DNA of 64,000 nt. It comes from Mucilaginibacter gracilis (GTDB taxonomy: Bacteria > Bacteroidota > Bacteroidia > Sphingobacteriales > Sphingobacteriaceae). Each line of letters starts with the position of its first letter. Positions within the stretch are counted from its first letter, which is position 1. The stretch is taken from NCBI RefSeq assembly GCF_003633615.1, contig NZ_RBKU01000001.1, positions 496,001 to 560,000 on the forward strand, in the 5' to 3' direction. Under the pieces are notes generated by a model. That model ran no database searches, had not been told where the DNA came from, and was given only the letters and a program-made list of their open reading frames with translations. The position numbers and the translations under genes are program-made. This document shows, one piece after another, positions 16,664-27,300 of the stretch.

Positions 16664-18056
16664 CCTGGAAGCAAGTATATTATCAGTTTGTTACCTCACC
16701 GGTTCGGTAGCATTTATTACCGGGCTTAAAATGCTGGCCCATCCCGATACGGCCCGTAGGGGTAACCAGGTTGCTGCAGGCGGTATGCTAATTGCCATCA
16801 TCGCCACCCTGGTTCTTTACCGCTCGGGCGGAACACATTTACATAATTATGTATGGATAGCCGCCGCATTGGCCATCGGGGCCGTCATCGGTACAACGGC
16901 GGCACGCAAAGTACAAATGACCGCTATGCCCGAACTGGTTAGTATTTTCAATGGCATGGGTGGTTTATGCGCAGCACTCATCTCCGTCATTGAATTTGAG
17001 CACATGGCACAGGCATCTCCGGTATTGCACTCGCTTATCATTATTGCCGGCCTCGTTATCGGATCGGTGTCATTTTCGGGGAGCATGGTAGCCTATGGCA
17101 AGCTTAGCGGTAAGGTAAAGGATCATACATTTCGAGGGCAGCACAGCTTTAACCTCATCGTACTAGCACTGGTTCTGTTCGGAATTGTTTACCTGCTTTG
17201 CAGGAATCCGGGAATGCCGGGCTCTTTTGTGTTTTACACTTTACTTGCATTATCGGTTAGTTACGGTGTGTTTTTTGTACTCCCCATTGGTGGGGCGGAT
17301 ATGCCGGTTGTAATTTCACTACTCAATGCATGCACGGGTGTTGCAACCGCCTGCGGCGGGTTTCTTTATCAAAATCCGGTTATGCTAACCGGCGGTATCC
17401 TGGTGGGCTCTGCCGGCATGATCCTGACTATTATTATGTGCAAGGCGATGAATCGCTCCTTGACTAATGTATTGGTAGGATCATTTGGTGGAGAAACCAG
17501 CAATGCGCTTCCGGGAACAGAAGAGGCACATAAACAGATCAGTATAAGCGATGCTGCAACCGCCATGGCTTATGCCAAAAAAATTATGATTGTGCCAGGT
17601 TATGGCCTGGCTGTTGCCCAGGCCCAGAATACTTGTCATGAGCTAGAAAAATTATTAATAGAAAAAGGTGTGGAAGTAAAATATGCCATCCACCCGGTTG
17701 CAGGCCGGATGCCCGGGCACATGAATGTATTGCTGGCTGAGGCTAACGTGTCTTATGACCTGTTACTGGACATGGATCAGTCAAACGGGGAGTTTTCAAC
17801 TACCGATGTCGCCTTGATTCTGGGGGCCAACGATGTGGTTAATCCCGCTGCAGAGAACGACCCGAAAAGCCCTATTTTTGGGATGAAGATACTGGATGTA
17901 GGACTTTCAAAAATGGTTGTTGTTAATAAAAGGACCATGAAACCCGGGTATGCCGGAATTCAGAATCAACTATTCTCACAGCCCAATACAAATATGCTAT
18001 TCGGCGATGCAAAAGATGTTCTGCAAAAACTGATTACCGAAATCAAAGGAATGTAA
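16656..18056 (+). CDS. pntB: NAD(P) transhydrogenase subunit beta
   Basis: 466 aa from the ATG at 16656; the same frame is open further upstream, inside the previous gene, but that text is not PntB-like. N-terminal eight or so membrane helices, then the NADP(H)-binding dIII domain from about residue 295, with GYGLAVAQAQ, PVAGRMPGHMNVLLAEA, LGANDVVNPAA and MKPGYAGIQN, all standard PntB motifs. Completes the proton-translocating transhydrogenase. Followed 57 bp later by a Na+/H+ antiporter. Confidence 0.95.
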   Translation: MYNLEASILSVCYLTGSVAFITGLKMLAHPDTARRGNQVAAGGMLIAIIATLVLYRSGGTHLHNYVWIAAALAIGAVIGTTAARKVQMTAMPELVSIFNGMGGLCAALISVIEFEHMAQASPVLHSLIIIAGLVIGSVSFSGSMVAYGKLSGKVKDHTFRGQHSFNLIVLALVLFGIVYLLCRNPGMPGSFVFYTLLALSVSYGVFFVLPIGGADMPVVISLLNACTGVATACGGFLYQNPVMLTGGILVGSAGMILTIIMCKAMNRSLTNVLVGSFGGETSNALPGTEEAHKQISISDAATAMAYAKKIMIVPGYGLAVAQAQNTCHELEKLLIEKGVEVKYAIHPVAGRMPGHMNVLLAEANVSYDLLLDMDQSNGEFSTTDVALILGANDVVNPAAENDPKSPIFGMKILDVGLSKMVVVNKRTMKPGYAGIQNQLFSQPNTNMLFGDAKDVLQKLITEIKGM

Positions 18057-18113
18057 GCGACCGAAAACTCAAGGGGACAGATAAAGCTGTCGGCATTTTG
18101 ATATTTAAAACCC

Positions 18114-19715
18114 ATGATAGATCTATCCCCATTTATTTTTATGGTGGCCATGCTGATTGGCCTGTCTTTACTGGCAGGTAAGATCAGGAACATACCCTAC
18201 CCTATTTTATTGGTTTTAGCGGGTGTATTGGTGGGCTTCATCCCCGGTCTTCCTGTGGTTAGGCTTGACCCGGCAGTTGTTTTACTGATCTTTATGCCGC
18301 CCTTATTGTTCCGCTCTTCCTGGAACACTTCGTGGTTAGACTTTAAATCAGCTATCCGGCCCATTTCCAGGCTGGCTATAGGGCTGGTCATCTGCACTAC
18401 GATGACTATCGCTGTGGTAGCCCACTACTTGATTCCGGGTTTTGGCTGGGGCGCAGCTTTTATACTTGGCGCAGTAGTTTCTCCGCCGGATGCTGTTTCC
18501 GCCGTCAGTTTAATCAGAGGGCTGGGCCTTGATAAACGGATAGTTACAATCATTGAGGGTGAAAGCCTTGTTAACGATGCTTCGGCTTTGGTAATTTACC
18601 GATCAGCGGTGGCAGCCGTGGTGAGTGGAAGCTTCATTTTTTGGAAAGCCGGATTACAGTTTTTAGCCGTTACAGTTGGCGGTATAGTGGTTGGCGGGCT
18701 GCTGGGCTACGGCTGCTGTTTGATACTCAAAAAGGCAAGAAGCAATCCTATGGCGCAAAATTGCCTTGCCCTGTTAACCCCTTTTATTTGTTACCTGGTT
18801 GCCGAGCGCTTCAATATGTCTGGCGTCCTTGCCGTGGTTGTTTCTGGTCTGGTTATATCCTGGCAGTCGCCCAGGGTATTTTCTTACCAGGGGCGCACAC
18901 AATCTAATGTGGTATGGAATATGATCACGTTTTTGCTTAATGGTGTAATCTTCCTACTCATAGGGCTGGAATTATCAGATGTTATAACTAACCTCCAGGG
19001 CTTTAAACTTTCAAGCTTACTGTTTCACGGGCTGGTCATCAGTATGGCGGCTATAGGAATCCGATTTTTATTTATCATGCCGGCAAGCATCTTTCCCCGT
19101 TTGCGGGGCAAAAAACAGGAACAGGTATTTACTTGGAAAAACACGCTCGTGTTGTCCTGGACGGGTATGAGAGGGGTGGTTTCTATTGCAACTGCTTTGG
19201 CACTACCCCTGGTAACAACCTCGGGAACAGCATTTCCACACCGGAATGTGATTTTGGTTTTGACGTTTATCATTATGGTGATTACCCTGGTTGGGCAAGG
19301 CCTAACCTTACCGCTATTGATCAAATGGCTTAACTTTATTCCCACTAACGACCAAGAAGATGAAGAGTTAGAATTAAGGTTGCTCGTTATTGATCAAGAT
19401 ATTGCTTTTATCAATAGTCGTATTTCTGGCATCGAAACTGACGTACAAATTGTGGATCAGGTTAGACGCTTATATGAATTACGCTTCAATTGGCTGAAAG
19501 GTAATTATCTCAAAGAAAACAAAGCGCTTGAAGCAGCAATATCAACAGGCACGGTGCTGGAGCGGGTGATAAAAGCACAACTATCTGTTATTGAATTTAA
19601 CCGGGAGCTGCTTGTTAAATTTTATCGGGATGGCGAATATAATGCGGACGTTATTCGTAAGCTGGAAAGAGAAATGGACCTGGATGAATCCAGGCTCCGC
19701 TCGCAATTGGAATGA
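18114..19715 (+). CDS. Na+/H+ antiporter, CPA1 family
   Basis: 533 aa. About 12 membrane helices over residues 1-410, with the ion-binding motifs VSPPDAVSAV (about 121-130) and EGESLVNDASALVIYR (about 146-161; the ND pair marks electroneutral CPA1 exchangers). A charged cytoplasmic tail of about 120 residues follows (ELELRLLVIDQDIAF...), likely helical and regulatory. Exchanges Na+ (or K+) for H+ at the inner membrane. Location after pntAB suggests shared use of the proton gradient, an inference. Confidence 0.9.
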   Translation: MIDLSPFIFMVAMLIGLSLLAGKIRNIPYPILLVLAGVLVGFIPGLPVVRLDPAVVLLIFMPPLLFRSSWNTSWLDFKSAIRPISRLAIGLVICTTMTIAVVAHYLIPGFGWGAAFILGAVVSPPDAVSAVSLIRGLGLDKRIVTIIEGESLVNDASALVIYRSAVAAVVSGSFIFWKAGLQFLAVTVGGIVVGGLLGYGCCLILKKARSNPMAQNCLALLTPFICYLVAERFNMSGVLAVVVSGLVISWQSPRVFSYQGRTQSNVVWNMITFLLNGVIFLLIGLELSDVITNLQGFKLSSLLFHGLVISMAAIGIRFLFIMPASIFPRLRGKKQEQVFTWKNTLVLSWTGMRGVVSIATALALPLVTTSGTAFPHRNVILVLTFIIMVITLVGQGLTLPLLIKWLNFIPTNDQEDEELELRLLVIDQDIAFINSRISGIETDVQIVDQVRRLYELRFNWLKGNYLKENKALEAAISTGTVLERVIKAQLSVIEFNRELLVKFYRDGEYNADVIRKLEREMDLDESRLRSQLE

Positions 19716-19859
19716 TACCATAATTATTGGCCATCACGCTGTTTATACAAAGATGAGCTACTTTGGTTAGCAGGGTTTATCTAAATCTGCGCTTAATTTA
19801 GCTAAATGCGTAAAAAACATGTTATTTCTCAATGTTTTATCTATTAACGATTTTTAAAC

Positions 19860-19920
19860 TGTATTTTACTATCAAATAAAATTGTATTTTACTAACAAAC
19901 AATTTTGTACTTTTGTATCA
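19860..19920 (+). repeat. Tandem 23-bp promoter repeats upstream of the AAA ATPase
   Basis: Two near-identical 23-bp units start with TGTATTTTACTA(T/A)CAAA (19860-19882 and 19883-19905). A partial third unit from 19906 (TGTACTTTTGTATCA) matches 12 of the first 15 bases and contains the -7 box. The phasing is constant at 23 bp. Such head-to-tail spacing just upstream of a start suggests cooperative binding of a regulator. Confidence 0.6.
19908..19915 (+). promoter_or_regulatory. -7 promoter box of the AAA ATPase gene
   Basis: TACTTTTG fits TAnnTTTG, with a TTG at 19883-19885 about 22 bp upstream as a -33 candidate. Transcription would start close to 19922, which makes the ATG at 19932 the start rather than the ORF opening at 19905. 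Confidence 0.55.
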
Positions 19921-19931
19921 CACAATTCACC

Positions 19932-21143
19932 ATGATACTTCAATCTGCTCTTAACCAAGTTATTGAAACACAAAAAGCAAACCTATCTCAAAAAGATGCA
20001 GGCCTAAAAAGGGATGCGCTGGCAACTCTACCAAACCTGTCGGCATTTGCATTGATTGTTTCGGGAATAAGAAGATGCGGGAAAAGCACATTGCTCTTCC
20101 AGTTACTCAAAGAAAGATATCCTGATGCGCTTTATCTTAATTTTGAAGATCCTCGGCTTTATGAATTTGGCCCTACCGACTTTGCCAGGCTGGATGAATC
20201 CATAAAGGCCAGTGGAAGCAATGTGCTTTTTTTTGACGAGATACAAATTATACCGGAGTGGGAAAGATATGCCAGGCAAAAGCTGGATGAAGATTACAAA
20301 TTAGTGATAACCGGTTCTAACGCTTCTTTATTAAGCAGAGAGTTAGGTACCAGATTAACTGGGCGGCATATCACAAAAGAACTTTTTCCTTTTTCTTATC
20401 ATGAATTCTGCACCTTTAAAGAATTATCTTATGATAAATCTTCTTTGTTGAGCTATTTAGAATTGGGTGGCTTCCCAGAATATTTAAAGCAAGGAATACC
20501 TGAAATATTAAACCAATTATTCGAGGACATACTGATCAGGGACATCGCAGTGAGATACAGCATAAGGGATGTTACAACATTGAAGCGGCTGGCGTTCTAT
20601 CTACTGTCTAATGTTTCAAAATTAATCACCGGTAACAGGCTTAAAACGCTTTTTGAAATAGGGTCAACCAGTACGGTAATGGAATATCTATCCCACCTGG
20701 AATATTCGTATTTATTACAATTTGTACCAAAATTTAGCTACTCTTTAAGAAAGCAAATCGCTAATCCCAGGAAAGTTTATGCCATAGATACGGGGCTGAT
20801 TAATGTTAATTCAGGCTCCTTCTCGGAAGATAACGGACGAAAGTTCGAGAATTTGATTTACTTGCACCTACGTCAAAAATATCGAGAGATCTATTATTTT
20901 GCCGAAAAAAATGAATGCGATTTCGTTATCATCAATAACAGCAAATTAGTGGAAGCCGTCCAAGTTTGTTTCGAATTAAACCCTGATAATATAAACCGTG
21001 AACTGGATGGTGTTGTTGAAGCACTTACCTTTTTCGCCGCTCACGAAGGCTTTATAGTTACGCTTGATCAAACCGATAGGTTAGAGAAAAATGGTAAAGT
21101 TGTGCATGTAGTCCCGGCCTACCATTACGTGTCGAAATTGTAA
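19932..21143 (+). CDS. AAA_14/DUF4143 family ATPase
   Basis: 403 aa from the ATG at 19932. N-terminal P-loop ATPase: Walker A GIRRCGKS (45-52), Walker B LFFDEIQ (99-105), sensor-like ITGSNA and the RLTGR arginine region. The C-terminal half is DUF4143, with an ECDFVI...KLVEAVQV segment resembling a degenerate PD-(D/E)XK nuclease core (D, E-V-Q). The family is very widespread in Bacteroidota and archaea, often in multiple copies near mobile regions; its role is unknown, with defence and toxin-like roles only suggested. Single gene with its own repeat-rich promoter. Confidence 0.85.
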   Translation: MILQSALNQVIETQKANLSQKDAGLKRDALATLPNLSAFALIVSGIRRCGKSTLLFQLLKERYPDALYLNFEDPRLYEFGPTDFARLDESIKASGSNVLFFDEIQIIPEWERYARQKLDEDYKLVITGSNASLLSRELGTRLTGRHITKELFPFSYHEFCTFKELSYDKSSLLSYLELGGFPEYLKQGIPEILNQLFEDILIRDIAVRYSIRDVTTLKRLAFYLLSNVSKLITGNRLKTLFEIGSTSTVMEYLSHLEYSYLLQFVPKFSYSLRKQIANPRKVYAIDTGLINVNSGSFSEDNGRKFENLIYLHLRQKYREIYYFAEKNECDFVIINNSKLVEAVQVCFELNPDNINRELDGVVEALTFFAAHEGFIVTLDQTDRLEKNGKVVHVVPAYHYVSKL

Positions 21144-21260
21144 ACTACTTGTTGAGTACAATAACACTTTTGCGCCTTTTATCTAATTATAAAACGATAT
21201 ACCATCTGGATAGAGCCGTTAACCGGGAATTAAAGGACAATATCACGTAATATTGAAGGA

Positions 21261-21422
21261 TTACCGGAGATTACTTTTTATTGGGCCAGACATAGCTTTG
21301 GGAATATTGCCAGAAATAAATGCCGAAAATGCCCACCCAACCCACAAAAGAACCAACGCTATTGCCGCAGCAATGGATTCCGTTAAGCTACACAAATATA
21401 TCAGGCTGACTGATCCAACCAT
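21261..21422 (-). CDS. Possible 53-aa single-pass membrane peptide
   Basis: A minus-strand frame opens at ATG 21422, inside the last codons of the LytTR regulator gene, and closes at 21261. It encodes one hydrophobic helix (ESIAAAIALVLLWVGWAFSAF) with a basic end (IKSNLR). The overlap with the upstream gene would suit coupled translation. No homologue recognised; may be chance. Confidence 0.22.
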   Translation of the reverse strand: MVGSVSLIYLCSLTESIAAAIALVLLWVGWAFSAFISGNIPKAMSGPIKSNLR

Positions 21423-22165
21423 TTTTTTAATTGTGCTGATTTTTCCCTACTGATCAGGATAGCCTCATCCAGGGCGGGTGTAAGTTCGATTTTTAACTGC
21501 CCGTTAAAAGATTGATGAATTTTATGGATAGCTTTTAAAGAAACAATGAATTGGCGGCTAACCCGAAAAAAAATCTCAGGGTCCATTTCCTTTTCCAGAA
21601 TTTCCAGTGTCTGATCGATCATCAACCGCTGTCCGTTATACATAATTAGAAAAGTGGCTTTATTTTCGGAAGTGAAATAAGCAATTTCACCGGCCATTAC
21701 CAGGATATACTTGTCCCGGTAGGCCACTAAGAAACGGTTGCGGTAGATGGCCTGCTTGGCCTGCATGCTTTTAACCAATTGTAGTATACTCTCATCCTTT
21801 CCGATACCTGCCATAGACTTCGCCTTACGAATACCTTTTGCCAGTTTATCGGCTTCCAAAGGCTTCAGCAGGTAATCTATACCGTTTACTTCAAAGGCCT
21901 TTAATGCATATTCATCGTAAGCTGTAATAAAAATCACCGGTGAGGTAATTTGTACATGATTAAATATCTCAAAGCTCAGCCCGTCCGTTAGCCGGATATC
22001 CATGAAAATGATATCCGGCTGCTCATTCGCTTTCAACCATTGGATACTGTCATGAACCGTTTGAAGATTTGCTATTACCGTAATGTCACGGTCTAAAACA
22101 TGAAGCATTTTCTTGAGCCTCTGTATGTTAGGCAACTCGTCTTCTATGATTAAAACATTTAACAT
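21401..22165 (-). CDS. LytTR-family response regulator
   Basis: 254 aa. Receiver domain 1-120 with phospho-acceptor Asp56 in IIFMDIRL and Lys in YLLKPLEA. LytTR DNA-binding domain from about 150: RFLVAYRDKYILV, the conserved FFRVSRQFIVSL turn and a terminal EKSAQLKKWL. Last gene of the efflux operon and 11 bp after its LytS-type kinase, so it most likely regulates this operon. LytTR proteins bind pairs of short direct repeats; none could be assigned with confidence upstream of 29958. Confidence 0.92.
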   Translation of the reverse strand: MLNVLIIEDELPNIQRLKKMLHVLDRDITVIANLQTVHDSIQWLKANEQPDIIFMDIRLTDGLSFEIFNHVQITSPVIFITAYDEYALKAFEVNGIDYLLKPLEADKLAKGIRKAKSMAGIGKDESILQLVKSMQAKQAIYRNRFLVAYRDKYILVMAGEIAYFTSENKATFLIMYNGQRLMIDQTLEILEKEMDPEIFFRVSRQFIVSLKAIHKIHQSFNGQLKIELTPALDEAILISREKSAQLKKWLDQSA

Positions 22166-22176
22166 CAGATTTTTTT

Positions 22177-23223
22177 TTAATTATTCAAATTAATTAACGG
22201 GATTTCTACCCTGAAAAAAAAGTCGGTATCGGTTATAACAGGCGCCGGGCTATTCAACAATCGGTATCTTTCCCTAATATTTTTAAGGCCCATATTCGCA
22301 CCTGGTTCATTGACGGCTTTAGGTGTTTTATTATTCTCCACAACCAGCAATTTTCCATCAGGGAAGTAAATGTGAATATTCAACGGCGAGTCCGTACTAA
22401 AAACATTATGTTTAATGGCATTTTCTATCAGTAATTGTAAGGTTAAAGGAGGCACACAGTACTGGACGATATGCTCACTCTCCTCAATCTGTACACAAAT
22501 ACCGTCCCCATACCGAATTTGGTATAAAAATAAATAAGCTTTGATAAACTCCAGTTCTTCTTTTAAAGCGATGACATTCTGAGTTCTATTGGCTAACATA
22601 TACCGGTAAATAGACGACAATTTAGCGACGTAAGAAATGGCAACCTGTGGCTGATCCTCTATTAACGCGGTTACGATACTAAGGTTATTGAACAGGAAAT
22701 GCGGATCAAGTTGCAGCTTTAGTGCATCAAGCTGAGCCTGCGTTGTTAGCTGTTCCATCTCCAGCGTCTTCAGTCTGGCATCATTCCATTGGTAAAAAAA
22801 ATACTCGGCTGCAAAAACAGCGGTGATAAGCAACGAAAAAATGATACCTACAATAACCGTTTGTCTGAACATCAGTTCGTCATAACCAAAATAATTAGGG
22901 AACTTAATTTCAAAAAACAAAACCAGCACCATGTAAATAACAATGATATGTATCCAAAACTGTAGGCAAAACCTGCTTTTGATGCGTCCGTCCCATGGAT
23001 ACCATTTATTAAGAAAGGCGGTAAGCTGTATACCCGTTTCAAAAAGGGCACCAGCATAAGCAACGCTAAACATAAATTCGAGTATAAAATCACCAAACGC
23101 ATAATATCGCCAACTGTTAAAAACACGGGTGGCGGGGTTGATAAGTACCAGGATAAGATATAATACCACGCCGAAGCCCGGATAGCCATATATTCTATAT
23201 AACCTATAGCTGTGTTTGTGCAT
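22177..23223 (-). CDS. LytS/YehU-type sensor histidine kinase
   Basis: 348 aa. Four hydrophobic helices in the first 145 residues, a short coiled coil, then the His_kinase domain with the phospho-accepting His175 in LQLDPHFLFNNL, followed by an HATPase_c region with IENAIKHN (N-box) and GLKNIRERYRLL (G-box). It has no obvious periplasmic domain, so it probably senses membrane state. Partner of the LytTR regulator just downstream. Confidence 0.9.
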   Translation of the reverse strand: MHKHSYRLYRIYGYPGFGVVLYLILVLINPATRVFNSWRYYAFGDFILEFMFSVAYAGALFETGIQLTAFLNKWYPWDGRIKSRFCLQFWIHIIVIYMVLVLFFEIKFPNYFGYDELMFRQTVIVGIIFSLLITAVFAAEYFFYQWNDARLKTLEMEQLTTQAQLDALKLQLDPHFLFNNLSIVTALIEDQPQVAISYVAKLSSIYRYMLANRTQNVIALKEELEFIKAYLFLYQIRYGDGICVQIEESEHIVQYCVPPLTLQLLIENAIKHNVFSTDSPLNIHIYFPDGKLLVVENNKTPKAVNEPGANMGLKNIRERYRLLNSPAPVITDTDFFFRVEIPLINLNN

Positions 23224-23259
23224 ATGCTAAAATAGGGAGAACTATACAAAATATCATCA

Positions 23260-23634
23260 TCAATTCATCCTCGTCCAGGTTTCATTAAAGCTCAGGAAGC
23301 CCCATTTAACTTTAAGATTCAATTCTGTACCATTTTCGCTGATCGTGAAACGGCCATGATAGGTTTTGTTATCTTTCGGGTCAATCACAATACCTTCAAA
23401 AATTTTGGCGTTTACTGGCTTCAGGTCTTTAGCAATAATTTTGTTGTTATCTTTTTTGTCTTTTTCAGTTTCCGTATTGATCTGTTTTGCCATAAACACC
23501 CGCCCTTCCTGATAAAATTCGATAATATCTTTATCCGGGGTTTTCCATTTACCTGCTATGGCTACCTGTTGAGCCCGGGAAATTAAGCCGAAAAATACGG
23601 AGAAGAGAATAGTTATAAAAACCTGTTTGTGCAT
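23260..23634 (-). CDS. DUF2147 domain exported protein
   Basis: 124 aa with a cleavable signal (MHKQVFITILFSVFFGLISRAQ). The body matches DUF2147: GKWKTPDKDIIEFYQEG, then KPVNAKIFEGIVID, YHGRFT and a final LKVKWGFLSFNETWTR, a small lipocalin-like barrel fold. Role unknown. Between the beta-barrel gene and the kinase gene in the efflux operon. Confidence 0.82.
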   Translation of the reverse strand: MHKQVFITILFSVFFGLISRAQQVAIAGKWKTPDKDIIEFYQEGRVFMAKQINTETEKDKKDNNKIIAKDLKPVNAKIFEGIVIDPKDNKTYHGRFTISENGTELNLKVKWGFLSFNETWTRMN

Positions 23635-23655
23635 GATGATAAATTTAAGGATGAA

Positions 23656-24282
23656 TTATAAAGGTGCTTTGATACCGATCATGGTGCTGATACCGCTCAA
23701 ATGCGTACTTGATTTATTGGGAAGTTGGGGAATAGTTGATGCCTGGCCTTCCAGGTAAAATATAAATGATTTGGATACCTTGAAATTGATACCGCCGCCA
23801 GCGTTGATATACAGATAAGTACCCGAAAAGGTTGTGTAATTCACGGTAATAGACGCATTAACAAACGACGTAGAAGGAACATCAATAAAGGATGCCCCAG
23901 CACCTGCCAGAACAAATGGCTGCCACCGGCCAAAGCTGTGCTGGTAACCGATATTTAAGCCCAGGTTAGTACTGTTTGCTTTAGCGTTAATCAGCGAGTT
24001 GATGGTGCCGAAATCGTTTTGAGATTGAAAATCTACTGTAGTTTGACCGAATTGAAATTTGATGAAATAGTTTTGGTGATAGTTGAGCTGTAGGGCGGTC
24101 ATTGCATTGGAGCCAAGCAGCGTGTTAGTGTTTTTGACCTGGTCATATGGAATAAAAATGCCGACAGACCCTCCGAAATCCAGGTACAATTTTCGGGCTG
24201 TAGGATCATCATTGCTTTGTGCGCGCACAGTAGATACTAATGTGCCGACAAACATCAGCGTAATACAGAATTTAATTTTCAT
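23656..24282 (-). CDS. Outer-membrane beta-barrel protein
   Basis: 208 aa from the ATG at 24282 (MKIKFCITLMFVGTLVSTVRAQ signal). The frame is open further upstream, but that text overlaps the RND/TolC gene in another frame and has no signal. Alternating hydrophobic/polar strands and glycine-rich turns (LNIGYQHSFGRWQPFVLAGAG, INAGGGINFKV in pieces) fit an 8-strand OMP_b-brl family protein. Probably co-transcribed with the pump; its role in the system is unknown. Confidence 0.78.
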   Translation of the reverse strand: MKIKFCITLMFVGTLVSTVRAQSNDDPTARKLYLDFGGSVGIFIPYDQVKNTNTLLGSNAMTALQLNYHQNYFIKFQFGQTTVDFQSQNDFGTINSLINAKANSTNLGLNIGYQHSFGRWQPFVLAGAGASFIDVPSTSFVNASITVNYTTFSGTYLYINAGGGINFKVSKSFIFYLEGQASTIPQLPNKSSTHLSGISTMIGIKAPL

Positions 24283-24349
24283 AAAGGAGATTAATTGATG
24301 CGGTATTATTACCGCCGATTGGTGAAATACAAGCTGGCCTAAAAAGATT

Positions 24350-27300
24350 TTAAAATATGTGCCCCGTTGCTTTGTAATAACCGGCAACTGCGGTGAGGTA
24401 TTCGAAAACGCTTTGGGTATAATCGTTATCTGCCTGAACCAGCTGCAATTCTGCATCGGCAACATCGGTGTATTTGGCGAAGCCCTTTTGCCACCTTGCC
24501 TCAATAAAGGCCAATGCCTGTTGCCTGGCAAACCTGATGTTTTGCTGGCCTTTTACTTTTTCGGTATTTTCGGCGATAGCCAGGCGATTATTGCGAACTT
24601 GCAGATTCGCCTGGTTCTCCATTAAACTGCGCTCGGCAATTACCTGTTCCAGTGCAAATTTGCTTTGTTTCACCCTGGCATCCGTGCGAAACCCAGTGAA
24701 GACGGGTATACTCAATTGAATACCCACATAAAAACTGTTGGGTACATTATAACTGCTGAAATCAAAATTATCCGATTGTGCCTGTAGAGAATACTGGCTC
24801 ACAAAAGCCAGTGAGGGCAAATATTTTGACTGCTCATTTTTAACCTGCTGGCGCGCGATTTGTGTTTTCCAGTCGTTGACCCGAAAATCTGGTCTTTTGG
24901 TACTAATTAATGCCGTGTCATTCACTACATTGGTTAACTTACCTAACAGTTCCGTACCCACGGTATCTGTAAGCTCGATCTCTTTATCCAGCGATAGATT
25001 TAAAAGAGATTTTAGGTAGTTGCCGGATTGCGCTACAGCTGTTCCCGCTTTACCATTGTTGATCTTCATCAGCTCCACATTACTCCAGGCATTAAGGGTG
25101 TCGCTTTTATTGGCATAGCCTTTACCGAATAACAGGCGGCTGTCTTTGAGATTGCGCTTTGACCGGTTTAAGGCGGCATTAGTCAACACCAGGTTCTGTC
25201 GGGCAATTAAAATATTGAAATAAGCCTTCCTGATCTCGTCTGCCAGTTCCCAGCAACTGAGCTCCAGGTTTGCATTATTAAGCCCCTCGTTCAAATGCGC
25301 GGTCTTCACATTTCCGCTAACCTCTTCATTAAAAAGCGGCATACTTACGTTAATATCTCCTGTAAAAGCATTTTTGGACGAAGAAGTTATCGGCTGGAGG
25401 TGTTTATCGTCATAGGTGATTTGCGAAGCAGCATTAACACCAAATGTTGGGAGAAAGAAAACCGATGGTTTAATGTTTCGGGTATAGTCTGCCGTGATCC
25501 CCACCTGCGGATACTGATAAGACTGTGCTTCTTTTAAACTATACTTTGCTTTCCAGGTCTCGATCTCTGCCAGTTTAATCTGCTGGTTGGCACTTAAACC
25601 CGTAGTAACTGCCTGTTTTAAGGAAAGCGTAATTTTTTCTTGTGCATAGGCGGTACTGGCACTATTTAAGCCGATTATTAAGCCAATTATAACCGGTGCC
25701 ACTATCCCTGTTACTTTTTTTACAGATACCTTAGCCCACAAATTCCCCAAGCCTGTTTTCAGCCTAACCAGCGTATTATAAACCACAGGCACAACCACCA
25801 GCGTCAAGAACATACTGCTGCTCAGCCCGCCAATCAGTACCCAGGCCAGGCCGCTGCTGAATGCCGAGGAAGCACCATTTGCAAGTGCCAATGGCAACAT
25901 ACCAATCACCATAGCCAATGTAGTCATCAATATCGGGCGGAGCCTGGCTTTACCGGCTCCAATCAGCGCTTCGTTTACATTAGCGGTTGTGCCTGTATCA
26001 TCTTTTAGAATATCATTTGTTTTATCAACCAGCAAGATCCCGTTTTTTACTACCAGGCCCATCATCATGATTAGTCCGAATATGGAAAATACATTCATGG
26101 ACCTGGCGGTAAGCGCCAAAGCCAGCAGAGCACCTGAAATAGCCAGCGGAATAGAAAAAAGGATCACGAAAGGGAACAGCCAGTTATTGTAAAGGGTAAC
26201 CATGATCAGGTAGATCAGGATGAAGGATACCAGCAGGGCCATACCCAGGTTGGTAAAGGAATCATCCTGTAATTCCAGGTCACCTTCATATAATACTTTG
26301 ATACCTTTACCCACCTGGAGTTTATCAATCTCTTTTTTGAGATCTTCACCCACATCCCCCACCGGCCTGCCCGAAACCTGGGCCAATAAAGTGATACTGG
26401 GTTGCTTATTCCGACGCTCAAGGTCCGAAGGACCCGATTGCGGAACAACTTTTGCAAACTGGCTTAAATACACCAACTGGTTATCTGCATTGATAAAGGT
26501 AAGCTTCGTTAACTGGTCTGTTTTATTACGGTCATTAACATCCAGCTGTATCCGGGTATTCGTTTCCTTGTCCTTGTCGCGAAATTTCAGCTGATCATTG
26601 CCATAAACTGCCATACGTAACGCATCGCCTACCGTTTCCGTGTTTAAGCCCAATCTGGCCATTTTATCACGATCTGCAACCAGCTTCAGTTCCGGTTTAC
26701 CTAAATCGGAAGATAATCTCGGGCTAACCAGTCCGCTTACGCTGCGGATAGCATTTAGGATAGCTGATGCCGCGGAATTCACACTATCGCGGTTGGTTCC
26801 GGTGATCAGCAATTGTACCGGTGCCTCGTTTGCGCCAAACAGGCCTATAGGTGAAACCCTGCTTTTAACACCGGCAACCTCCATAGATAATGCCTTCAGG
26901 TGCCGGGATAATTGGGACAGGCTTTTCTTCCGTTCCGTTAACGGCACAAGGGTCACATTAATCGTTGCAACGTTCGAACTGTACTTTTCATTAAAGCCAT
27001 CGTTCTGGTATCCTATATTAGAAAACACTTTGGTTACCTCCGGAATCGCTTTCAGCTTATTTTCAATAATGCGGACTGTTGAATCAGTTTCGGCCAGTTT
27101 GGTGCCGGGCTGCAGATCGACGAACAGGGATAGTTCGCCCTTATCTGCCGCGGGGAGAAATTCTGTACCAACAATATTGGAGGTAAGCAGTAATAAGGAG
27201 CTGCCAAAAACACCCATGGCTATGATACCTATCACAATTTTATGGTTCAGCCCCCAATTAAGCAGCTTGCCATATCCCTCGGTAAGCTCATGCATTCTGG

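Noticed and set aside
21253-21453. 66-codon plus-strand frame after the AAA ATPase gene
   Set aside because: TTG start, overlaps the 3' end of the LytTR gene in antisense, no recognisable features.
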